DNA of 6,335 bases from UBA9676 sp036522155 (lineage in GTDB: Bacteria; Actinomycetota; Actinomycetes; Streptosporangiales; Streptosporangiaceae), in contig DATDGI010000443.1 of the NCBI GenBank assembly GCA_036522155.1, positions 1 to 6,335 of the forward strand, written 5' to 3'. Shown here one piece after another: positions 1-5,034 of the stretch. The notes below the pieces were generated by a model. The model had not been told where the DNA came from. It was given only the letters and a program-made list of their open reading frames with translations, and ran no database searches. How positions within the stretch are numbered: the first letter of the stretch is position 1; the number at the start of each line of letters is the position of its first letter. Position numbers and translations under genes: made by a program.

Positions 1-1196
1 CAGTCCATGGCGTCCCAGACGTCGGTAAAGCGGGTGGTGACCGGGGCCAGGCCCAGCCGCAGCCGGCCGGGGGTGCGGTAGTCACCTACCACTCCCCGGG
101 CGATGAGGGCCTGGCTGATCCGGGCGGCGTCGGGGTGGTGCAGGCAGACGTGCGAGCCACGGCGGTCCGGGTCGCGTGGTGAGGCGAGCGCGAAGCCCAG
201 CGGCGCCAGCCGGGCGTCGGCCAGCGCGATCAGGTACTGCGTCAGCTGCTGGCCCTTGTGCCGCAGCCGGCCGATGCCGGCCTCGCCGAGCAGCCGTGCG
301 CCCTCCTCGACGGCGGCGGTGCCGATGACGTCCGGGGTTCCGGTCAGGAACCGGCCGATGCCGGCCACCGGGTCGTACGCCGGCCCCATCTCGAACTGGT
401 CGCGCTGGCCGAACCAGCCCTGTACCGGCTGCCGCAGCTCGTCCTGCAGATCCCGCCGCACGTACAGGAAGGCGGGGGCGCCTGGACCGGCGTTGAGGTA
501 CTTGTAGGTGCACCCGACGGCCAGATCCGCGCCGGACTCGTCCAGGTCCACCGGCACCGACCCGGCCGAATGGCACAAATCCCAGAGCACCAGCGCGCCT
601 TGGGCGTGGGCGATCGCGGTGATCTGCGCCATGTCGGCCAGTGCGCCGCTGCGGTAGGCGACGTGCGACAGGCAGACCAGCGCGGTCTGCTCGTCGGTGG
701 CGTCGCGCACCTGAGCCGCGGCCAGGCCCTCGTCCAGGTTGGTCTTGATGAACCGCACCTGCCCGCCGCGCTCGGCGGCCACCCCGGACAGGACATAACG
801 ATCGGTGGGGAAGTTGTCGTCGTCGGTGACGATGACCGGCCGGCCGGGACAGGCCGCCAGCGCGGCCCGGGCCAGCTTGTACAGGTTCACCGTGGTGGAG
901 TCGGACACCACCACCTGGCCCGGGCCCGCCCCGAGCAGGTGCTCGCCGAGCAGGTCGCCCGCCCGGGCCGGCAGCTCGACCCAGTGGTCCCAGGACCGGA
1001 TCAGCCCACTGCCCCACTCGCGGTGCATCACGTCGGCGATCCGCCCGGCGGTGGCCAGCGGCAGCATGCCGAGCGAGTTCCCGTCCAGGTAGATCAGCGA
1101 CGGGTCGGGGTGGGCGAAACGGTCGCGGAAACCGGCCAGTGGGTCGGCGGCGTCGCAGTCCTCCGCGTAGGACCGGTCGGTGGAGAAGGCCCTCAC
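1..1196 (-). CDS. kynU: Kynureninase, 3' end cut by the window edge
   Basis: Kynureninase is a cytoplasmic PLP enzyme of tryptophan degradation that cleaves L-kynurenine (or 3-hydroxykynurenine) to anthranilate (or 3-hydroxyanthranilate) and alanine. About 398 residues are visible. Family motifs occur in order: YLDGNSLG (about 36-43), DSTTVNLYK (99-107), NFPTDRY (128-134), HVAYRSG (178-184), WDLCHSAG (205-212, with the Asp that contacts the PLP pyridine nitrogen) and TYKYLNAGPG (230-239, with the presumed PLP-binding Lys at 232). Family members are about 400-420 residues, so only the extreme C terminus should be missing to the left. I chose the GTG at 1196 because a TAGGGT -10 box lies 7 nt upstream, as in leaderless transcripts; an in-frame GTG at 1205 is the alternative. 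The gene is divergent from the small gene at 1267. Other kynurenine-pathway genes, such as tryptophan 2,3-dioxygenase, may lie off the left edge, but this cannot be seen. The product call is firm. Confidence 0.95.
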   Translation of the reverse strand, partial: MRAFSTDRSYAEDCDAADPLAGFRDRFAHPDPSLIYLDGNSLGMLPLATAGRIADVMHREWGSGLIRSWDHWVELPARAGDLLGEHLLGAGPGQVVVSDSTTVNLYKLARAALAACPGRPVIVTDDDNFPTDRYVLSGVAAERGGQVRFIKTNLDEGLAAAQVRDATDEQTALVCLSHVAYRSGALADMAQITAIAHAQGALVLWDLCHSAGSVPVDLDESGADLAVGCTYKYLNAGPGAPAFLYVRRDLQDELRQPVQGWFGQRDQFEMGPAYDPVAGIGRFLTGTPDVIGTAAVEEGARLLGEAGIGRLRHKGQQLTQYLIALADARLAPLGFALASPRDPDRRGSHVCLHHPDAARISQALIARGVVGDYRTPGRLRLGLAPVTTRFTDVWDAMD

Positions 1197-1203
1197 GGGC
1201 CTC

Positions 1204-1209
1204 ACCCTA
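1204..1209 (-). promoter_or_regulatory. Candidate -10 box for a leaderless kynU transcript
   Basis: On the minus strand TAGGGT is followed by 7 nt and then the GTG at 1196. This matches the actinobacterial TAnnnT -10 box, with transcription starting at or next to the start codon. I see no clear -35 element and no well-spaced Shine-Dalgarno sequence, which fits leaderless expression. The motif is short, so chance occurrence is possible. Confidence 0.35.
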
Positions 1210-1254
1210 ACCGCCGGGGTCACCGGTGGCCGGCCGGGTGCCGGTGGGGCCGCC

Positions 1255-1260
1255 TAGCCT
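1255..1260 (+). promoter_or_regulatory. Candidate -10 box for a leaderless TfoX-like transcript
   Basis: TAGCCT lies exactly 6 nt before the ATG at 1267. If the A of that ATG is +1, the box occupies -12 to -7, the classic placement for a leaderless actinobacterial mRNA. No -35 element is evident. It faces the kynU -10 candidate, with the two boxes about 45 bp apart. Confidence 0.4.
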
Positions 1261-1266
1261 GGGAGC

Positions 1267-1602
1267 ATGCCCGGAACCCCGGAGGACGGCATGCGGCGGT
1301 ACGCCGATCTCGTCGACGACCTGATCGGGCTGCCCGGCATCACCCCGCCACGGGGCGGCGGCGGCTTCGGCCGCAGCGCGCTGCGCTGGCAGGGCAAGAT
1401 ATTCGCGATGTTCGTCCGCGGCCGGCTGGTGGTGAAGCTCCCCGCGGAGCGGGTCGATGAGTTCGTGGCGGCCGGCGAGGGCGTGCATTTCGACGCGAAC
1501 AAGGGCACGCCGATGCGGGAGTGGCTGAGCCTCGACCCAGGCTCCGGCCAGCAGTGGCTGCCGCTCGCCCGGGAGGCGCTGGACTTCGCCCGCTCCCGGT
1601 GA
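1267..1602 (+). CDS. Small TfoX N-terminal-domain-like protein (MmcQ/YjbR-like fold)
   Basis: This is a 111-residue cytoplasmic protein with no signal peptide or membrane segment. The core GKIFAMFVRGRLVVKLP (about 43-59), followed by FDANKGTPMREWLSL (75-89) and a final helix WLPLAREALDFA, resembles the small alpha/beta TfoX-N domain family, which is often annotated as TfoX/Sxy or MmcQ/YjbR. The competence role of TfoX in gammaproteobacteria should not be carried over; in actinobacteria these short proteins have no settled function. Two starts are possible. ATG 1267 has a -10 box placed for a leaderless mRNA. The in-frame ATG 1291 has a good GGAGG at 1281-1285 with a 5-nt spacer and would remove 8 residues. 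The gene is divergent from kynU and ends 3 bp before the convergent sigma-factor gene. The CDS call is firm; the family call is moderate. Confidence 0.8.
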   Translation: MPGTPEDGMRRYADLVDDLIGLPGITPPRGGGGFGRSALRWQGKIFAMFVRGRLVVKLPAERVDEFVAAGEGVHFDANKGTPMREWLSLDPGSGQQWLPLAREALDFARSR

Positions 1603-1605
1603 CGC

Positions 1606-2502
1606 TCAGATCGGCAGCGTCCGGCCGGCCTGGATGGCGCGCAGCTTGTCGGGATTGGCGACGACCTGAATGGCGGTGATGCGGCCGTCCGCGACGGTCG
1701 TGGTGACCGCCGTCAGCGGGCGGTCACCGGCCGTCACCAGCACGCCCGGGCCGCCGTTGATCTCCATCAGCTCGGCGGTCATGTCCGCCGGGTCGACCCC
1801 CATGTACGTGCGGCCGACAACGGCCAGCAGCCACCGGGCGACCTTGTCGGCCCCGGTGATCGGGCGCAGCGGGGCCTTGGCCTTGCCGCCGCCGTCGGGG
1901 ATCAGGGTCACGTCCGGGGCCAGGACCAGCATCAGCTCGTCGATGTCACCGCCCGCCGCCGCGGCCAGGAACCGCTCGGTCACCTCGCGCTGCTGTCCCC
2001 GGTCGACCTCGAACCGGGGCCGGCGGGCCTGGACGTGCTCGCGGGCCCGGTGCATGAGCTGGCGGACGGCGGCATCGGAACGGCCGATCGCGGCCCCGAT
2101 CTCGGCATGCGGGAAACCGAAGACCTCGTGCAGCACGAACACCGCGCGCTCCTCCGGGGTCAGCGACTCCAGCACCACCAGCATCGCCAGCGACACCGAC
2201 TCAGCCAGTTCGGCCCGGTCCGCGGCGTCCGGGCCGGTGCTGGTCAGCAGCGGCTCCGGCAGCCACGGGCCGATGTATGCCTCGCGCCGGGCGCGGGCCG
2301 ACCGCAGCTTGTTCAGCGCCACGTGGGTGACGGTGGTGGCCAGATAGGCGCGCGGCTGGGTGACCCCCGTCCGGGGAGTCCCCGACCAGCGCAGCCAGGT
2401 GTCCTGGACCGCGTCCTCGGCGTCGGCGACCGTGCCCAGCATCCGGTAGGCCACCGCGAACAGCAGCTCCCGGTTGGCCTCGAACGCCTCCGTGTCGGTC
2501 AT
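1606..2502 (-). CDS. sigJ: ECF41-family RNA polymerase sigma factor (SigJ-like) with SnoaL-like C-terminal extension
   Basis: This is a 298-residue cytoplasmic sigma factor that directs RNA polymerase to specific promoters. Sigma region 2 spans about 5-72 (AYRMLGTVADAEDAVQDTWLRW and a DNA-melting helix LATTVTHVALNKLRSARARR). The linker has WLPEPL (80-85), an ECF41 signature. Sigma region 4 spans about 105-158 (LTPEERAVFVLHEVFGF and a helix-turn-helix through AAVRQLMHRARE). The extension from about 165 is SnoaL/NTF2-like and contains DGGGK (203-207) and NPDKL (283-287), which are ECF41 hallmarks. In this group the extension modulates sigma activity and no conventional anti-sigma gene is needed; none is seen here. 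The ATG at 2502 is preceded by a GGAGAGGA-type ribosome site about 7 nt upstream. A candidate ECF41 promoter about 40-66 bp upstream suggests autoregulation. ECF41 genes usually neighbour a carboxymuconolactone decarboxylase, oxidoreductase or epimerase gene. Here the upstream neighbour on the same strand is a YCII-family gene instead. Confidence 0.93.
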   Translation of the reverse strand: MTDTEAFEANRELLFAVAYRMLGTVADAEDAVQDTWLRWSGTPRTGVTQPRAYLATTVTHVALNKLRSARARREAYIGPWLPEPLLTSTGPDAADRAELAESVSLAMLVVLESLTPEERAVFVLHEVFGFPHAEIGAAIGRSDAAVRQLMHRAREHVQARRPRFEVDRGQQREVTERFLAAAAGGDIDELMLVLAPDVTLIPDGGGKAKAPLRPITGADKVARWLLAVVGRTYMGVDPADMTAELMEINGGPGVLVTAGDRPLTAVTTTVADGRITAIQVVANPDKLRAIQAGRTLPI

Positions 2503-2541
2503 CGCTGGATCCTCTCCGTGCCTGTGCTGTTCATTCCCTCA

Positions 2542-2568
2542 GACACGGCGGAGCCGCCGCGTGTGACA
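2542..2568 (-). promoter_or_regulatory. Candidate ECF41 autoregulatory promoter
   Basis: On the minus strand TGTCACA (2568-2562) is followed by a 16-nt spacer and TGTC (2545-2542). The published ECF41 consensus, as I recall it, is TGTCACA, 16-17 nt, then CGTC, so this site matches the -35 fully and the -10 at three of four bases. It would start transcription near 2535, leaving a short leader that includes the ribosome site of the downstream sigma gene. I noticed no other full TGTCACA on either strand of the window. Confidence 0.55.
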
Positions 2569-2604
2569 GCCGCTGGGCAGCCGGTCGTGCCGCCAGGCGC
2601 GCCA

Positions 2605-2644
2605 GCGGCCTTCGGACAGTCCCCGCCGGCTGTCCGAAGGCCGC
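2605..2644 (-). terminator. Perfect 15-bp stem-loop between the YCII-family gene and sigJ
   Basis: The arms 2605-2619 and 2630-2644 are exact reverse complements. The loop is 10 nt and can be shortened by one C-G and one T-G pair. No T-run follows on either strand, so it resembles the U-tract-free terminators common in actinobacteria. It lies 41 nt beyond the stop codon of the YCII-family gene and upstream of the sigJ promoter candidate, where it would separate the two transcripts. A regulator-binding palindrome is an alternative. Confidence 0.6.
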
Positions 2645-2650
2645 GTGGCC

Positions 2651-2675
2651 GCACGGGCGGGTGATCCGCCCGGGC
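2651..2675 (-). terminator. Short GC stem-loop just after the YCII-family gene
   Basis: CGGGCGG (2654-2660) and CCGCCCG (2666-2672) flank a 5-nt loop. Beyond one A/G mismatch, two further pairs (2651-2652 with 2674-2675) extend the stem. It begins about 10 nt after the TAG stop of the YCII-family gene and sits next to the larger stem-loop at 2605-2644, so the pair may act as a tandem terminator. No T-run follows. Confidence 0.4.
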
Positions 2676-2684
2676 ACGGCGCTG

Positions 2685-3008
2685 CTACATGGGGATGAGC
2701 TCGAAGATCTCGACCGTGAACCGGCCCTTGCCCTCGGACAGGAACGGGTGGTTCTCGGTGAGCGCCTTGGCGCCGGCCAGGTTGTCGGCCTCGATGATGG
2801 TGTAGCCGTTCTGGTCGCTGGGCTCGGGGCTGGTTCCGTCGTCGCTGACGGCGGCCCGGGCCCCGAACGGCGACCCGCCGTCCACCAGCCCGGAGCCGAC
2901 CCGGCCCATCCACTCCCCCCACGCCTTCATCTGCTCGGCCGACTGCTCGGGCGTGAAGCTCTCCATCGGCGGCGCCGGGCCGCGGTAGAGCAGCAGGTAC
3001 TTACTCAT
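2685..3008 (-). CDS. YCII-family (YciI/DGPF-related) small protein
   Basis: This is a 107-residue cytoplasmic protein with the YCII ferredoxin-like dimeric alpha/beta-barrel pattern. It has a first strand KYLLLYRG (3-10), a helix rich in W/E/M (about 19-37), VDGGSPFG (42-49, the position of the family's DGPF-like turn), GYTIIEADNLAGAKALTENHPF (68-89, including the conserved His 87) and a last strand FTVEIFELIPM. Family members lack an agreed biochemical role; some are thought to have lyase- or hydrolase-like activity. YCII/DGPF proteins are commonly encoded beside ECF sigma factors, and this one lies directly upstream of the ECF41 gene on the same strand. Two stem-loops and a promoter candidate separate them, so they are probably not one simple transcript. 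The start is well supported: GAGGAGG at 3017-3023 sits 8 nt before the ATG at 3008. Confidence 0.9.
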   Translation of the reverse strand: MSKYLLLYRGPAPPMESFTPEQSAEQMKAWGEWMGRVGSGLVDGGSPFGARAAVSDDGTSPEPSDQNGYTIIEADNLAGAKALTENHPFLSEGKGRFTVEIFELIPM

Positions 3009-3033
3009 GTTTGGCTCCTCCTCGGTGTCAGGC

Positions 3034-3056
3034 GAGAACAGCCAGCACGCGTTCTC
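3034..3056. repeat. Dyad GAGAAC-N11-GTTCTC upstream of the YCII-family gene
   Basis: The half-sites 3034-3039 and 3051-3056 are exact inverted repeats spaced by 11 nt. The dyad lies 26-48 bp before the ATG of the YCII-family gene and just upstream of its Shine-Dalgarno sequence, in the 143-bp gap (3009-3151) after the CoxG-like gene. Its placement suggests an operator, but with 6-bp arms chance is not excluded. I see no convincing promoter elsewhere in this gap. Confidence 0.3.
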
Positions 3057-3151
3057 CCCGATGGACGCACCCGCTGGCGCGCCCTACCTGACCGACGAAC
3101 AGCCGCCCGCGGAATCGACAGCGGCGGCAGATCCCAGGAAGCGGCCCGGGC

Positions 3152-4177
3152 TCAGCCCTGGCGGGCGCTGGCCCGGCGGCGGTGACGGCGACGGGAGAGG
3201 AGGAGCACCAGCACAGCCAGGACGGCCCCGGCAATGGGCAGAGCCCGCTTGAGCACCGGGAAGCCGGCCACGCTGAGCAGGTCGATGGCGTCCTCGTCGG
3301 GCGGCCGCGCGGCGGGCGGCGGCGCGGCGGCCGGCTCGGCCTGGGTGCGGGCCGCGGCCCCGCCGGCGGGCGGGACAGTGGCCGTGCCCGCGGTGGCCAG
3401 CACCAGCCCGCGTTCGGCCATTTTCTGCTTGATGTCCTTGACCGAGGCCGGGCCCAGGTTCGCGATCGCCAGCAGGTCCGCCTCGTTGCGGGCGGACAGG
3501 TCGCCGAGGGTGTGGATGCCCTCCCGGCGCAGGCTGTTGAACGCGCGCAGCGGGAGCCGCAGTTCCTCGATCGGCAGGCCCAGCTCGCCCGGGCCGTCCG
3601 TCCCGGCGCCGGCGCTGGCGGCGCCGTTGCCGGACGCCGCGGTCGCGGCCGTGACCCGGGGCCGGGCACCGTTGGCCGCGGCCGGCCCGGCCTCCGCCTG
3701 GCCGCCACCTGGCTGGCTGGCGGGCTGGCCGCCGGCCGCCAGCTGGGCCGCCAGGTTGGCGGCGAACTTCTCGATGATCCGGCCACCGACCTCGGTCATC
3801 ACGCCCCGGCCGAACTGCGCGGGACGGCCGGTCACGCTCATGGTGGTGTGCACGGTCACCCTGGTCTGGCCGCCCTCGTCCTGCAGCGACGAGCGCACGG
3901 TGGCCGAGGCCGTGCCGCTGCCGCGCGTCTCCTTGCCCGACGCCTCCAGGGTGACCGACCGGGCCTGCTCGTCCCGCTCGGTGAACCGCGCCGAGCCGGA
4001 GTAGGTGAGGGCGACGGGGCCGACCTTGACCTTGATCCGGCCGGTCACCACGTCGCCGTCCACCGAGTCGACGGTGGCGCCCGGCATGCAGGGCGCCACC
4101 TGTTCGACGTCGAGCAGCACCTGCCACGCACGCTCCGGTGAGACCGGGATGGTGAACGAGTGCTCCAGTTCCATCAT
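3152..4177 (-). CDS. coxG: CoxG-like SRPBCC protein with an RNA-polymerase alpha-CTD-like domain and C-terminal membrane anchor
   Basis: The protein has 341 residues and several modules. Residues 1-148 are a CoxG-type SRPBCC domain (HSFTIPVSPERAWQVL, CMPGATV, a GRGVMTEVGGRIIEKFAANLA-like last helix). In aerobic CO dehydrogenases CoxG is a membrane-linked accessory protein that serves the enzyme at the membrane. A Gly/Ala/Pro-rich linker follows (149-200). Residues about 201-262 closely resemble the C-terminal domain of RNA polymerase alpha: IEELRLPLR, REGIHTLGDL, EADLLAIANLG and ASVKDIK, with R211, N214, G242 and S245 at the positions of E. coli alpha R265, N268, G296 and S299. A second Pro/Ala linker (263-295) leads to one hydrophobic segment (about 312-327) and an Arg-rich tail, typical of a cytoplasm-facing tail anchor. 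The length greatly exceeds a bare SRPBCC CoxG (about 150-220). ATG 4177 overlaps the coxM stop by one base. The next codon, ATG 4174, is better spaced from AGGAG (4182-4186) and may be the true start. The CoxG call is firm; the role of the alpha-CTD-like domain is unknown. Confidence 0.9.
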   Translation of the reverse strand: MMELEHSFTIPVSPERAWQVLLDVEQVAPCMPGATVDSVDGDVVTGRIKVKVGPVALTYSGSARFTERDEQARSVTLEASGKETRGSGTASATVRSSLQDEGGQTRVTVHTTMSVTGRPAQFGRGVMTEVGGRIIEKFAANLAAQLAAGGQPASQPGGGQAEAGPAAANGARPRVTAATAASGNGAASAGAGTDGPGELGLPIEELRLPLRAFNSLRREGIHTLGDLSARNEADLLAIANLGPASVKDIKQKMAERGLVLATAGTATVPPAGGAAARTQAEPAAAPPPAARPPDEDAIDLLSVAGFPVLKRALPIAGAVLAVLVLLLSRRRHRRRASARQG

Positions 4178-5034
4178 CAGACTCCTGCTGCCACCGCCAA
4201 TGCTCTGGCGGTCAGTACCCGCGCCAGATGGCGCCGGTATTCGGACCCGCCCTGCAGGTCAGACGGCGGCTGCGTGCCCTCGTCTGCCCGCGCGGCGGCC
4301 GACCGCAGGGCCGCGGTACTGGCCTCGGCCCCGCTGGCCGCCGCCTCCGCGGCCTGGGCACGGACCGGGGTCAGGCCCATGTTGGTGAGCCCGATCCTGG
4401 TCTCAGCGACGTGGCCGTCGGCGCGGCGGGCCACCGCCGCTACCCCAACGATCGCCCATGCCTGCGCGGTCAGGTTGAATTTTTCATAACGATAGCCCCA
4501 GCCAGGCCCGAGCTTGGGTACCCGGACCCCGGTCAGGATCTCGCCCGGGGCCAGCGCGGTGGTCAGGTAGTCCACGAAGAACTCGCCCGCGCCGATGACC
4601 CGGTCCCCGCCCGGACCGTGGGCCAGGAACGTCGCGTCCAGCGCCAGCGTCACCGCGGGCAGGTCCCCGGCCGGGTCGGCGTGCGAGATCGATCCGCCGA
4701 TCGTGCCGCGATGGCGGACCGCCGGGTCGGCGACCGTGGCGGTCGCCTCCGCCAGCAGGCCGCAGTGCTGCCTGATGACCGGGTCCCGCATCACCTCGTC
4801 GTGGGTGGTGAGCGCCCCGATCCAGAGCGTGTCACCCTCGTCCCTGACCCCGCGCAACTCGCCGAGCCTGCCGATGTCGACCAGCAGGTCGGGGAAGGCC
4901 AGCCGCAGCCGCAGCAGCGGCAGCAGGCTCTGCCCGCCCGCGATCACCTTGGCGTCGTCCCCGCCACCGGCCAGCGCGCTGACCGCGTCGGCCATCGAGC
5001 CGGGCCGGGTGTACTCGAATTTCGCCGGGATCAT
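4177..5034 (-). CDS. coxM: FAD-binding medium subunit of a CO-dehydrogenase-family molybdenum hydroxylase (CoxM-like)
   Basis: This 285-residue flavoprotein subunit passes electrons from the [2Fe-2S] small subunit to an external acceptor in xanthine-oxidase-family molybdenum hydroxylases. The N terminus (FEYTRPGSMADAVSAL) starts the vanillyl-alcohol-oxidase-type FAD fold. AGGQSLLPLLRLRL (32-45) and TIGGSISHADPAGDLP (111-126) are the two FAD-binding motifs. The C-terminal half is the CoxM C-terminal domain, ending in EYRRHLARVLTARAL. Length is normal (about 280-300). The start at 5034 is set by GGAGG at 5041-5045 with a 6-nt spacer, by the FEYTRP alignment, and by an ATGA overlap with the coxL stop. 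A longer frame reaching ATG 5091 runs into coxL and is not needed. The gene overlaps coxL upstream by 4 bases and the CoxG-like gene downstream by 1, so all three are probably co-translated from one mRNA. Confidence 0.95.
   Translation of the reverse strand: MIPAKFEYTRPGSMADAVSALAGGGDDAKVIAGGQSLLPLLRLRLAFPDLLVDIGRLGELRGVRDEGDTLWIGALTTHDEVMRDPVIRQHCGLLAEATATVADPAVRHRGTIGGSISHADPAGDLPAVTLALDATFLAHGPGGDRVIGAGEFFVDYLTTALAPGEILTGVRVPKLGPGWGYRYEKFNLTAQAWAIVGVAAVARRADGHVAETRIGLTNMGLTPVRAQAAEAAASGAEASTAALRSAAARADEGTQPPSDLQGGSEYRRHLARVLTARALAVAAGV

Noticed and set aside
258..1460. Long plus-strand open frame of about 400 codons
   Set aside because: It is antisense to kynureninase and runs into the TfoX-like gene. 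Its translation is low-complexity Arg/Gly/Pro with no domain, a normal shadow in GC-rich DNA; the minus-strand frame has full kynureninase motifs.
2596..2603. GGCGCGCC palindromes here and near 3076 as a repeated element
   Set aside because: Eight-base GC palindromes are expected by chance at this composition, and the flanks do not match.
3182..4141. Plus-strand open frame opposite the CoxG-like gene
   Set aside because: The translation has no recognisable motif, whereas the minus strand gives SRPBCC and alpha-CTD-like sequence with coupled start and stop overlaps.
4830..4836. TGTCACC as a second ECF41 -35 element
   Set aside because: It is inside coxM, differs at the last base, and has no CGTC at 16-17 nt.
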